Assembly (NCBI RefSeq): GCF_000025005.1
Contig: NC_013525.1
Location: 1 to 64,000 of the forward strand
Direction: 5' to 3'
From: Thermobaculum terrenum ATCC BAA-798
GTDB taxonomy: Bacteria; Chloroflexota; Chloroflexia; Thermobaculales; Thermobaculaceae
Length of the DNA: 64,000 nt
Both the position numbers and the translations under genes were made by a program. A model generated the notes under the pieces. That model saw only the letters and a program-made list of their open reading frames with translations, was not told the DNA's origin and ran no database searches. Positions 34,408-42,388 of the stretch are shown in pieces; within the stretch, counting starts at the first letter, position 1, and the number at the start of each line of letters is the position of its first letter.

Positions 34408-34968
34408 TTATATATCGTTATCTCCGGTTATTCCTTCATAAAGATAAGGCTTAAGTACCCCTATATAGGGAAGGTTTCTATATAGGTCTCTAAAGTCCAA
34501 CCCATATCCAACAACAAATTTGTCTGGTATCTGAAATCCCAGATAATCTATAGGTACATTCACGCGTCTTCTGCTAGCCTTATCTAGCAAAGCGCATACC
34601 TTGATGCTAGCTGGATGCCTGGCTTGCAAAGTCTCAAGCAGGTAGGATAAGGTCAAACCCGTGTCGATTATGTCCTCAACAATCAATATGTGCCTACCGC
34701 TGATATTACGATCTAGATCCTTGATGATTTTCACTACACCGCTACTTTCAGTGCTATCCTGATAAGAGCTGACTGCCATAAAATCTATGTTGAGCTGTAT
34801 AGGGCAAGCTCTTATCAGGTCAGACACAAACATAACTGCTCCATTGAGTACGCCTATCAACACTGGTATCTTATCTTTATAATCCTCAGCTATCCGGCTA
34901 CCAAGCTCCTTGATCTTGGCCTGGAGTTCAGACTCGGTTATGAGTATCTGCTCTATATCGGAATTCAT
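34408..34968 (-). CDS. hpt: Hypoxanthine phosphoribosyltransferase
   Basis: Hpt salvages hypoxanthine, and usually guanine, with PRPP to the mononucleotide. It has 186 residues, near the usual 180. The PRPP-binding loop is visible as ILIVEDIIDTGLTL. IGVLNGAVMFVSDL and the C-terminal VGYGLDFRDLYRNLPYIGVL are hallmarks of the family. The start is ATG at 34968 after GGGGGA. The frame to 34998 adds residues unlike the family. PRPP comes from prs in this window. It is divergent from yqeC. Confidence 0.95.
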   Translation of the reverse strand: MNSDIEQILITESELQAKIKELGSRIAEDYKDKIPVLIGVLNGAVMFVSDLIRACPIQLNIDFMAVSSYQDSTESSGVVKIIKDLDRNISGRHILIVEDIIDTGLTLSYLLETLQARHPASIKVCALLDKASRRRVNVPIDYLGFQIPDKFVVGYGLDFRDLYRNLPYIGVLKPYLYEGITGDNDI

Positions 34969-35035
34969 TAAGTATCCCCCGTTGGAATCTAAGTACAATT
35001 TTTACCATAATAAGGATACTAGAACCATAAGTAAG

Positions 35036-35800
35036 ATGCCTTACAAAATGATCAGCAACAACCTTAGCTCGTATCTCGAAATAGGACCTTCTAGCTTCGT
35101 GTCCCTAGTAGGCGCTGGCGGGAAAACCACCACTATGTTCCGACTAGCTCATGAGCTATCGGACAGGGGACTAAGAGTCATAACCACTACTACAACTGCT
35201 ATACAGATGCCTTCCAAAAATCAAACACCGTTGGTACTGACGCGTGAGGAAATTGAGCAGAAGGCTGATTACTTATCGGAAGCTTTAGAGAAGTACCGAC
35301 ATGTAACTATAGTTGGCACAATAGCACGCAAGGACAAATTATTGGGGGTAGATTTTGATTTTCTTCAGCGTGTCAAAGATATCGCTGACTCAGTGATAGC
35401 TGAAGCCGATGGGGCCAGGCACAAACTCATTAAGGCACCCGCTGAGCATGAACCTGCCGTGCCTCCGTACACTACTCACTTCGTTGCCATAGCGAGTCTT
35501 AAAGCTTTAGGCATGCCTCTATCAGAAGCGTGTCACCGACCTGAGGAGGGTCAGAAACTAGCTTGTATGGATCCTTCATTACCCCTTACCGTTGAAGCGT
35601 TTGCAAAGATACTAGGATCCCCTCTAGGCATACTAAAAGGCAAGCCTGAAGTAATCAGAAGCTATCTCCTGCTCACGGCGTTATCCCAAGACAATAAGTT
35701 GGAGGCTGAGGAGATCGCTCGAAGAGTAGTCTCCACTAACAGGAATGGTTTTGATCTTATTATCGGAGTAGATAAAGAAGGAGGACTGGTGGTCCTATAG
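35036..35800 (+). CDS. yqeC: YqeC-like selenium-dependent hydroxylase accessory protein
   Basis: This 254-residue protein begins with a P-loop, GAGGKTTTMFRLA, at about 26-38 and contains TTTTAIQMP and ADGARHKLIKAP. The pattern matches the YqeC family linked, by genome context, to maturation of selenium-dependent molybdenum hydroxylases. No other gene of that system (yqeB, selenophosphate synthase or a molybdenum hydroxylase) is nearby, so the role is uncertain. The ribosome site is weak. ATG 35048 is an alternative start. It abuts the convergent pdxT stop without a gap. Confidence 0.75.
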   Translation: MPYKMISNNLSSYLEIGPSSFVSLVGAGGKTTTMFRLAHELSDRGLRVITTTTTAIQMPSKNQTPLVLTREEIEQKADYLSEALEKYRHVTIVGTIARKDKLLGVDFDFLQRVKDIADSVIAEADGARHKLIKAPAEHEPAVPPYTTHFVAIASLKALGMPLSEACHRPEEGQKLACMDPSLPLTVEAFAKILGSPLGILKGKPEVIRSYLLLTALSQDNKLEAEEIARRVVSTNRNGFDLIIGVDKEGGLVVL

Positions 35801-36427
35801 TCAAGATCTATTGGTTACCAGATCTTCCTTTGCCATAGAGATGAAGTAAAGGTGCATGGTGGGATCTTGAGTAAGCTCTGGGTGAAAAGACGTCGCTAGT
35901 ATATTACCTTGCCTCACAGCGACTATAGTACCATCCTGAAGCTTACCCAATACCTGTACCCCTGGCCCAACGGATTCCACTATCGGAGCTCTTATAAACA
36001 CGGCGTGTACAGGGCGTTCGCTAACCTCCGGCATTTCTATGTCAGCTTCGAAGGAATCAAGCTGCCGGCCAAACGCGTTTCGGCGTACCTTTACGTCGAG
36101 CAGCCCAAGTAAAGGCTGCTCCATACCAACATCTTTTGATAGGAAAATCATACCTGCACAGGTACCCCACACAGGCTTCCCCTGAGCGGCAAAATCTTTC
36201 AATGGCTCCATCAGGCCATAGTTAACAGCCAGCTTCCCGATAGTAGTGCTTTCTCCCCCAGGGATGATGATCCCATCTAGTCCGTAGAGGTGTTCGGGCT
36301 TCCTAACTTCAACAGGAACAATACCTATCCTATGAAGCATCTGCTCATGCTCTCTAAAGTCCCCCTGCAGGGCCAGAACACCTATTTTCAAGTCCCTATG
36401 ATCTCCGACGCTTGCGATGTCTTCCAC
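35801..36427 (-). CDS. pdxT: Pyridoxal 5'-phosphate synthase glutaminase subunit PdxT
   Basis: PdxT releases ammonia from glutamine and channels it to PdxS for PLP synthesis. Its 208 residues form a class I glutaminase. The nucleophile Cys90 is in WGTCAGM, and the other triad members, His182 and Glu184, lie in SFHPEL. PGGESTT is the PdxT-specific oxyanion region. It starts with GTG, with AGAGG seven bases upstream. pdxS lies 23 bases upstream in the same direction. Confidence 0.96.
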   Translation of the reverse strand: MEDIASVGDHRDLKIGVLALQGDFREHEQMLHRIGIVPVEVRKPEHLYGLDGIIIPGGESTTIGKLAVNYGLMEPLKDFAAQGKPVWGTCAGMIFLSKDVGMEQPLLGLLDVKVRRNAFGRQLDSFEADIEMPEVSERPVHAVFIRAPIVESVGPGVQVLGKLQDGTIVAVRQGNILATSFHPELTQDPTMHLYFISMAKEDLVTNRS

Positions 36428-36450
36428 CTCTGAACCTCTACGATGAGCTG

Positions 36451-37332
36451 TTACCAGCCTCTAGGAGCCATCAGCTCTTCCTGAGATAAAGTCCTAATAT
36501 CGATGCCGTGCATGGCTTCGCCAAGCCCTTTACTGACTCTAACCAGCACTTCTGGATCATTATAGTGGGTAGTAGCTTCCACTATAGCTTTAGCCCTCTT
36601 GTAAGGGTCGCTTGATTTGAATATCCCACTACCTACGAAGATACCATCCACCCCTAGTTGCATCATGAGTGCAGCATCCGCAGGCGTAGCAATACCACCA
36701 GCAGCAAAGTTAACTACTGGGAGCTTACCAGTACGTGCCACCTCAGCAACTAGCTCATATGGCGCCTGAATCTGCTTAGCATAAGCCATCCATTCATCTT
36801 CAGGCATAGTAGATAGTCGACGAACCTCGCTGTATATAAGACGAGCGTGCCTGACTGCCTCTACTATGTTGCCAGTACCTGCTTCCCCCTTGAGCCTCAG
36901 CATACTAGCGCCTTCGCCCACACGTCTTAGAGCCTCGCCAAGGTCTCTAGCCCCGCAGACAAAAGGCACCTTGAATTTCTTTTTGTCTATATGGTGCATC
37001 TCATCAGCGGGCGTCAACACCTCACTTTCATCTATGTAGTCAACTCCGAGAGCCTCCAGGATCTGAGCTTCTACAAAATGGCCTATCCTAACTTTGGCCA
37101 TTACTGGGATAGTAACCGCGTTCATTATCTCCTCTATGAGAGCAGGGTCGCTCATTCGAGCCACGCCACCTTGCGCCCTTATATCCGCTGGTACCCTTTC
37201 TAGGGCCATGACTGCGACAGCACCAGCGGCTTCTGCAATGCGTGCCTGCTCAGCATTTACGACGTCCATTATGACGCCGCCCTTCAACATCTCCGCCAAA
37301 CCACGCTTGGTTAATTCCGTAGACTTTTCCAC
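36451..37332 (-). CDS. pdxS: Pyridoxal 5'-phosphate synthase synthase subunit PdxS
   Basis: PdxS builds PLP from ribose-5-phosphate, glyceraldehyde-3-phosphate and ammonia. The 293 residues match the family. Conserved are [19 protein letters not shown] near the N-terminus, [13 protein letters not shown] with an active lysine, and [20 protein letters not shown]. The start is GTG at 37332, eight bases after AGGAGG. The frame stays open another 400 bases upstream, but that part is not PdxS-like and would overlap the cysH leader. Confidence 0.97.
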   Translation of the reverse strand: MEKSTELTKRGLAEMLKGGVIMDVVNAEQARIAEAAGAVAVMALERVPADIRAQGGVARMSDPALIEEIMNAVTIPVMAKVRIGHFVEAQILEALGVDYIDESEVLTPADEMHHIDKKKFKVPFVCGARDLGEALRRVGEGASMLRLKGEAGTGNIVEAVRHARLIYSEVRRLSTMPEDEWMAYAKQIQAPYELVAEVARTGKLPVVNFAAGGIATPADAALMMQLGVDGIFVGSGIFKSSDPYKRAKAIVEATTHYNDPEVLVRVSKGLGEAMHGIDIRTLSQEELMAPRGW

Positions 37333-37353
37333 TTCAATAGCCTCCTGAATATA

Positions 37354-37437
37354 TGGAGTATTAGGGTTACTCCAATAGATCATTTTAGCGCATACAAACA
37401 CAGGTGTCGCAGAAAAGTTTTTATAAGAAACTCTTAT
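37354..37437. promoter_or_regulatory. Two inverted repeats in the pdxS-cysH spacer
   Basis: The first repeat (37354-37374) has perfect seven-base arms, TGGAGTA and TACTCCA, with a seven-base loop. The second (37423-37437) has arms ATAAGA and TCTTAT three bases apart, followed by TATGCTAGTGAT. The spacer of 208 bases between divergent genes is otherwise AT-rich. They could be operators for the sulfur or B6 genes, but no known consensus is met. Confidence 0.35.
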
Positions 37438-37540
37438 GCTAGTGATAAAAGTAATTACGCAAACTATAACCATTTTAGTAGCTACATATAAGTTGTATTT
37501 AGTAAAGTGTTTACGGTATATGGTCAATGGGAGGTTAACC

Positions 37541-38287
37541 TTGAGCTTAGTTGATAAAATCGTTGAAGAGCCAGCAAAAGAAGAGTTGGATAGAATAAAT
37601 GCTGAGCTAGAAGATGCAACACCACAAGAGATCATCAAGTGGGCCGTGGATAGGTTTGGTGATGGCTTGATCCTAGCGTGCTCCTTCGGGGGCATCTCTG
37701 GTATGGCCATTCTAGATATGGCTGTGAAGATCAAGCCTGATATAGACGTCTTCTATATAGACACTGATTTCCTGTTTCCAGAGACTCATCAGACAAAAGA
37801 GGAAGCGATCAAGCGCTACGGCATAAAGCCAATAGCTTTCAAGACAAAACTCACGCCAGAAGCCCAGGCTGAAAAGTATGGTGACGAGCTTTGGAAGAGA
37901 AATCCAGACCTCTGCTGCCACATTAGGAAGGTAGAGCCAACTCGAGAGGCACTCAAAGGCAGGTCTGCATGGATAACAGGACTTAGAAGGGATCAGTCTT
38001 CAACGCGACGAAACGTACGGCCTGTGGAGTGGGATTACAAGTTTGGACTCTACAAAATAAACCCATTGGCCTATTGGAACGAGAGGGAAGTGTGGAGATA
38101 TATCTTTAAACACAACGTTCCATATAACCCTCTACACGACCAAGGGTACCCGAGCATAGGATGCACCCACTGCACCTCGCCTGTTTATGGCTCAGAAGAT
38201 AGCCGTGCTGGCAGATGGGCAGGTACTGGCAAGGTGGAGTGCGGGCTGCATATCAAGCTGCCTCAGACGGAATCTTCCAGCCAGTAA
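37541..38287 (+). CDS. cysH: Phosphoadenylyl/adenylyl-sulfate reductase CysH (Fe-S type)
   Basis: CysH reduces APS or PAPS to sulfite. Its 248 residues contain the cysteine set of the [4Fe-4S] class, Cys125-Cys126 and Cys208/Cys211. The catalytic Cys234 is in the C-terminal ECGLH, and CSFGG marks the nucleotide site. The Fe-S type usually prefers APS. The start is TTG at 37541, six bases after GGGAGG. A longer frame back to 37436 includes that site itself. It opens the operon cysH-cysC-sat-tauE-yeiH. The presence of APS kinase makes PAPS also possible as substrate. Confidence 0.93.
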   Translation: MSLVDKIVEEPAKEELDRINAELEDATPQEIIKWAVDRFGDGLILACSFGGISGMAILDMAVKIKPDIDVFYIDTDFLFPETHQTKEEAIKRYGIKPIAFKTKLTPEAQAEKYGDELWKRNPDLCCHIRKVEPTREALKGRSAWITGLRRDQSSTRRNVRPVEWDYKFGLYKINPLAYWNEREVWRYIFKHNVPYNPLHDQGYPSIGCTHCTSPVYGSEDSRAGRWAGTGKVECGLHIKLPQTESSSQ

Positions 38288-38299
38288 GAGCAAAAAACG

Positions 38300-38318
38300 A
38301 GGTGAGAGCATCTCACCT
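38300..38318 (+). other. Hairpin in the cysH-cysC spacer
   Basis: Eight-base perfect arms AGGTGAGA and TCTCACCT surround a three-base loop, 12 bases after the cysH stop. No T-run follows, so it is more likely an mRNA-processing or 3'-stabilising structure, or a partial attenuator, than a full terminator. Confidence 0.45.
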
Positions 38319-38398
38319 TGTGAGTATTGGCACTGAGAAAACTTTTCAAAAACTTCGCATAATCTATAAACTTACAAAACAAAAGGAGGAAGCGCATT

Positions 38399-38956
38399 TT
38401 GGATCAAAAAGGCTTTACGGTTTGGTTTACTGGACTTTCAGGTGCTGGCAAGACTACCCTTGCTGATCGCCTTGAGCCAATCCTCAGGGAAAGAGGACTC
38501 AAAGTTGAGAAGCTAGATGGGGATGTGGTTAGGACCCACCTATCAAAGGGACTGGGCTTTTCTAAAGAGGATAGAGATACCAACATACGTCGCATAGCCT
38601 TTGTGGCACAACTGTTGACTAGGAACGGCGTAGCAGTTATAACCAGCGCTATATCTCCTTACAGAGAGACAAGGCAAGAAGCTAGAGAGATGATAGGTAA
38701 TTTCGTGGAAGTGTACGTCAAGTGCTCCATAGAAGAACTCGCTAGAAGAGATGTAAAAGGTCTATATGCTAAGGCTCTGAGAGGAGAGATCCCCAACTTT
38801 ACTGGCATATCCGACCCCTACGAGGAACCTCTAAATCCTGAAATAGTCGTAGATTCGGAGAAAGAAACCGTTGAGGAAAGCCTCAATAAGATAGTAACCC
38901 GCCTTGAAGAGCTAGGATACCTCCCTAAGGTAGATGTTGCCGTAGGGGCAAAGTAG
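38399..38956 (+). CDS. cysC: Adenylyl-sulfate kinase
   Basis: CysC phosphorylates APS at the 3' position to form PAPS. It has 185 residues. The P-loop GLSGAGKT is at 12-19, and [20 protein letters not shown] is the APS/ADP-binding segment, followed by [14 protein letters not shown]. It is a single-domain kinase, not fused to ATP sulfurylase. The start is TTG at 38399, with GGAGG about ten bases upstream. sat follows after 37 bases. Confidence 0.94.
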   Translation: MDQKGFTVWFTGLSGAGKTTLADRLEPILRERGLKVEKLDGDVVRTHLSKGLGFSKEDRDTNIRRIAFVAQLLTRNGVAVITSAISPYRETRQEAREMIGNFVEVYVKCSIEELARRDVKGLYAKALRGEIPNFTGISDPYEEPLNPEIVVDSEKETVEESLNKIVTRLEELGYLPKVDVAVGAK

Positions 38957-38993
38957 TTTTCAAGAGCGAGATTTTACTCCAGGAGTTGTTCGA

Positions 38994-40172
38994 ATGCAGC
39001 AAGAGCTGATAGATCCCCATGGTGGAAAGTTGATCAACAGAATGGCACCGCAAGAACTGCTGGAAGACTTGCGGGCTGAAGCTGCAAACCTCCCTAAAAT
39101 CCCTATAAATGCTAGAGAGCAGTCTGACCTCGATCTAATAGCAGTAGGCGCATTTAGCCCACTTGAGGGCTTTATGAGCTCGGATGATTACAGGAGCGTA
39201 GTAAATAACATGCGGCTCTCCAATGGGTTGCCATGGAGCCTGCCTGTCACGCTTTCGACCACTGAAGACGTCGCAAGATCCCTAAGTATAGGGTCAAAGG
39301 CCGCTCTAACTAGAGATGAGAAAATCGTAGCGACAATAGAAGTCCAAGACATATTTAGCTACGACAAGGTCTCTGACGCAGAAAAAGTGTTTCGTACATC
39401 AGAAGAAGCCCACCCGGGCGTGAGGGCTATGTACGCCCAGGGAGAGATACTTATCGGTGGGCCAGTCACTGTTTTCGAACGGGCTCCACTACAGTTCCCT
39501 AAATACAATCGAACTCCTGCAGAGACCAGAAAGCTAATCCAGGAGAAAGGATGGAAGACCGTTGTAGGATTCCAGACTAGGAATCCAGTCCATAGAGCTC
39601 ACGAATACATACAAAAATGCGCCCTAGAGACAGTAGATGGACTACTGCTTCACCCCCTAGTAGGGGAAACCAAGAGTGATGATGTACCAGCAGATGTAAG
39701 AATGAAGTGCTATGAGGTGCTGCTGGAAAATTACTACCCACGCGATCGGGTCATCCTTGGCGTGCTGCCAGCAGCCATGAGATATGCCGGGCCTAGGGAA
39801 GCTATCTTCCATGCGCTCATACGCAAGAACTATGGATGTACACACTTCATAGTAGGCAGAGATCATGCTGGTGTAGGTAACTACTATGGCACCTACGATG
39901 CTCAAAAGCTATTTGATGAGTTTGAGCCTTCCGAGCTAGGCATTACGCCAATGAAATTTGAGCATGCTTTCTGGTGCAATCAATGCGAGGCCATGGCATC
40001 AACTAAGACATGTCCACACCCTGAATCCAGCAGGGTCGTACTAAGTGGTACTAAGGTAAGGAATATGTTGGCCTCTGGGCAAATGCCTCCTAAAGAGTTC
40101 AGTAGGCCCGAGGTGGCGCAAATACTAATCGAAGCTTACAGATCTCGACAATCGGTCGCGGATCTAGCATAA
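38994..40172 (+). CDS. sat: Sulfate adenylyltransferase (ATP sulfurylase)
   Basis: Sat forms APS from ATP and sulfate. At 392 residues it is the homomeric, prokaryotic-lineage type rather than CysD/CysN. Active-site signatures [12 protein letters not shown] and [12 protein letters not shown] are intact. A cysteine/histidine group, [15 protein letters not shown], probably binds zinc, as in thermophilic enzymes. AGGAG lies nine bases before the ATG. It shares the operon with cysC and cysH. Confidence 0.96.
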   Translation: MQQELIDPHGGKLINRMAPQELLEDLRAEAANLPKIPINAREQSDLDLIAVGAFSPLEGFMSSDDYRSVVNNMRLSNGLPWSLPVTLSTTEDVARSLSIGSKAALTRDEKIVATIEVQDIFSYDKVSDAEKVFRTSEEAHPGVRAMYAQGEILIGGPVTVFERAPLQFPKYNRTPAETRKLIQEKGWKTVVGFQTRNPVHRAHEYIQKCALETVDGLLLHPLVGETKSDDVPADVRMKCYEVLLENYYPRDRVILGVLPAAMRYAGPREAIFHALIRKNYGCTHFIVGRDHAGVGNYYGTYDAQKLFDEFEPSELGITPMKFEHAFWCNQCEAMASTKTCPHPESSRVVLSGTKVRNMLASGQMPPKEFSRPEVAQILIEAYRSRQSVADLA

Positions 40173-40191
40173 ATCAAAAGCATAATACCTT

Positions 40192-41121
40192 ATGAAAAAC
40201 CTGGCCAGACGCTCAGAAGAGTGGCATTTGAATAGAGATTGGGTAGTATTCCTGCTATCAGCACTCTTCCTGATAGCAATCAAGCTTGGTTTGGCGATAC
40301 CTTGGAATGAGCTGTTGCCAGCATGGGCACAAGGGGGTGCACACTTTCAAATAAGAATAGCCCTTGCGGGGCTTCTTGTTGGCATACTTGTTGGCATGAC
40401 AGGAATGGGGAGCGGGGCTCTCATGGCTCCGCTCCTAATACTTATCCTTAAAGTAAAACCTTCACTGGCTATCGGCTCAGATCTTGTATACGCTACTATC
40501 ACCAAGGTATTTGGTGCTTTCCAGCACTATAAACATGGATCAGTGCATGTCCGACTAACGGCCTGGTTAGCTATAGGTAGCGTTCCAGGAGCACTTCTAG
40601 GAGCTGAATCAGTAGAGCTGATCCATAGATCTTATGGAGATGACGCTGAACACTTTATAACTAAAGTGCTGGCTATAACTTTCATGTTAGTTAGCACATC
40701 AATAATCTTGCGGACATTTCTCCCCATAAAAAGTTACTCTAAAGCCAACATGGAGAATTTCTCGCTAACCAGGAAGATCTTAACACCTATCCTGGGATTC
40801 TTTGTTGGATTTCTTGTTGGTCTGACCAGTGTAGGCTCAGGTAGTCTCTTGATGCCCATCCTGATAATGTTCTACCCGATGCCAACATCTACGTTAGTAG
40901 GAACTGATATATTCCACGCCGTGCTGTTGACCGGAGCCGCTGGCGCTTCCCACTTCATGGCAGGTAATGTCGATCTAATACTCGTCAGCAACCTGCTAAT
41001 TGGATCAGTGCCAGGTATAGTTCTGGGTAGCAGACTTGTGAAGGTAGTACCCGAAAGACTACTACGAACCATCTTGGCTATAGTACTATTTCTAACTGGC
41101 TGGAAGCTATGGCTGAATTGA
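40192..41121 (+). CDS. TauE/SafE-family sulfite/sulfonate exporter-like permease
   Basis: This 309-residue inner-membrane protein has about eight or nine hydrophobic helices in two halves. Each half carries the family's glycine-rich hairpin, GMTGMGSGALMAP in the first and GLTSVGSGSLLMP in the second. TauE/SafE proteins move sulfite, sulfonates or related anions. Its place between sat and yeiH argues for an inorganic sulfur anion, either sulfate uptake or sulfite export. The direction cannot be told. Its last 13 bases overlap yeiH. Confidence 0.88.
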   Translation: MKNLARRSEEWHLNRDWVVFLLSALFLIAIKLGLAIPWNELLPAWAQGGAHFQIRIALAGLLVGILVGMTGMGSGALMAPLLILILKVKPSLAIGSDLVYATITKVFGAFQHYKHGSVHVRLTAWLAIGSVPGALLGAESVELIHRSYGDDAEHFITKVLAITFMLVSTSIILRTFLPIKSYSKANMENFSLTRKILTPILGFFVGFLVGLTSVGSGSLLMPILIMFYPMPTSTLVGTDIFHAVLLTGAAGASHFMAGNVDLILVSNLLIGSVPGIVLGSRLVKVVPERLLRTILAIVLFLTGWKLWLN

Positions 41122-42176
41122 CAGAGATACATCCTCATATCGAAGCTGTTAGTCAGGAGATTAAGGAAACTCCCATACACTTGTTTATATGGAGAAGAGT
41201 TCAAAGATACGCTCCCGGAATACTTTTACTGGTGGCTGTCGGCTACTTTGCGCTTGTGTGTTCATACTTTCTGACAGGGCTAAGCTATATCCCTATGTCA
41301 ATACTCCTTGGAGCGTTCATAAGTAATAGTTTCGGGTTGCATCCGGCATTGGAAAAAGGAATTAGCACTTACGAGCTATGGCTCAAGGTGGGCATAGTCC
41401 TGCTTGGAGCTCAGGTTGCCTTTACGCAGTTGGGTATCTACTGGCTAAAAGTTCTGCCTTTAGCAATACTCATAGTGCTATTAGGTTTCTTCATAACTCT
41501 AGCCATAGGTAAATGCTTTAGGTTACCAAGACCTCTAACTATTCTTATAGCTGCCGGTTCCGGTATATGCGGAGTCTCAGCAATTATAAATACGTCCAAA
41601 CGGATAGGTGCCAGCGAAGAAGAAACAGAATACGCAGTAGGTACAGTACTGGTTTTTGGAGCGTTAGCTATAGTCTTATATCCAATATTAGGAAGACTCC
41701 TGGGGCTATCAGAGCAGATTTACGGTACATGGACCGGACTATCCGTCAACAACACTGCGGAGGTAGTTGCTACTGGCTACACCTTAGGTGCAGTGGCTGG
41801 CACTATAGCTATAGCGACTAAACTATGTCGTATACTCACGCTTGGAGCTGTGATCTCAATTATCGATCGAATAGATAGCGGGGAAAGCACCCCAAGAGAT
41901 ATAACCATCCAGAACATCTGGAAGCACACGCCCAAATTCATATTGGCCTTTGTGGTTTTATCTATCGTTTCCAGTCTCGGCTTTTTATCGGCAGAAGACA
42001 AAACATCTCTATATAATCTATCTTCATGGTTCTTCCTGATGGCATTTGCGGGAATAGGGTTTAGACTAAAATGGAGCGACTTGAGCAAGGTAGGATACAG
42101 GCCACTATTGGCAGGCGGTATAAGTACGCTTTTTATAGCTTCAATATCACTTGTAATCTCAATGATAATAACCTAA
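41109..42176 (+). CDS. YeiH/UPF0324-family membrane protein
   Basis: This 355-residue membrane protein has about ten helices. It contains the family marks GSGICGVSAIINT and SVNNTAEVVATGY, and a positively charged N-terminus of about 35 residues. The family function is not settled, and bacterial members are often found with sulfur or cysteine regulators. It overlaps the upstream permease by 13 bases, so both are translated together in the sulfate-assimilation operon, and a joint role in sulfur-anion transport is likely. A 42-base palindrome ends the operon downstream. Confidence 0.87.
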   Translation: MAELTEIHPHIEAVSQEIKETPIHLFIWRRVQRYAPGILLLVAVGYFALVCSYFLTGLSYIPMSILLGAFISNSFGLHPALEKGISTYELWLKVGIVLLGAQVAFTQLGIYWLKVLPLAILIVLLGFFITLAIGKCFRLPRPLTILIAAGSGICGVSAIINTSKRIGASEEETEYAVGTVLVFGALAIVLYPILGRLLGLSEQIYGTWTGLSVNNTAEVVATGYTLGAVAGTIAIATKLCRILTLGAVISIIDRIDSGESTPRDITIQNIWKHTPKFILAFVVLSIVSSLGFLSAEDKTSLYNLSSWFFLMAFAGIGFRLKWSDLSKVGYRPLLAGGISTLFIASISLVISMIIT

Positions 42177-42332
42177 TCCAGACCCCTCTATATGTCAGCA
42201 TACATATATTGCCACCGCGATAACAGCATATTCTAAACCTATCACACACAATTGCAGCTCCTTTATGGCAATTTGTTATTTGCCAAAAACAGGGTGCTAC
42301 TAAAGTCGTTGATTTTCTCCAAAGTCCTGAAT

Positions 42333-42374
42333 TTAGCTAAGTGGCACATTAGCGCTAATGTGCCACTTAGCTAA
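42333..42374. terminator. 42-base perfect palindrome, bidirectional terminator
   Basis: Two 21-base arms with no mismatch, the left beginning TTAGCTAAGTGGCACATTAG, meet without a spacer. It sits between yeiH and the convergent L,D-transpeptidase gene, 14 bases from the latter's stop. It could form a long hairpin in either transcript, or a cruciform in DNA. The 156 bases before it (42177-42332) hold nothing I recognise. Confidence 0.75.
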
Positions 42375-42388
42375 GTACAAACCAAGAT

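Noticed and set aside
35803-35826. Inverted repeat AAGATCT/AGATCTT at the yqeC-pdxT junction
   Set aside because: The stem is short and AT-rich, lies in the pdxT coding end, and has no T-run.
37333-37734. N-terminal extension of pdxS
   Set aside because: PdxS begins at the GTG with AGGAGG upstream. The extension overlaps cysH on the other strand and is not conserved-looking.
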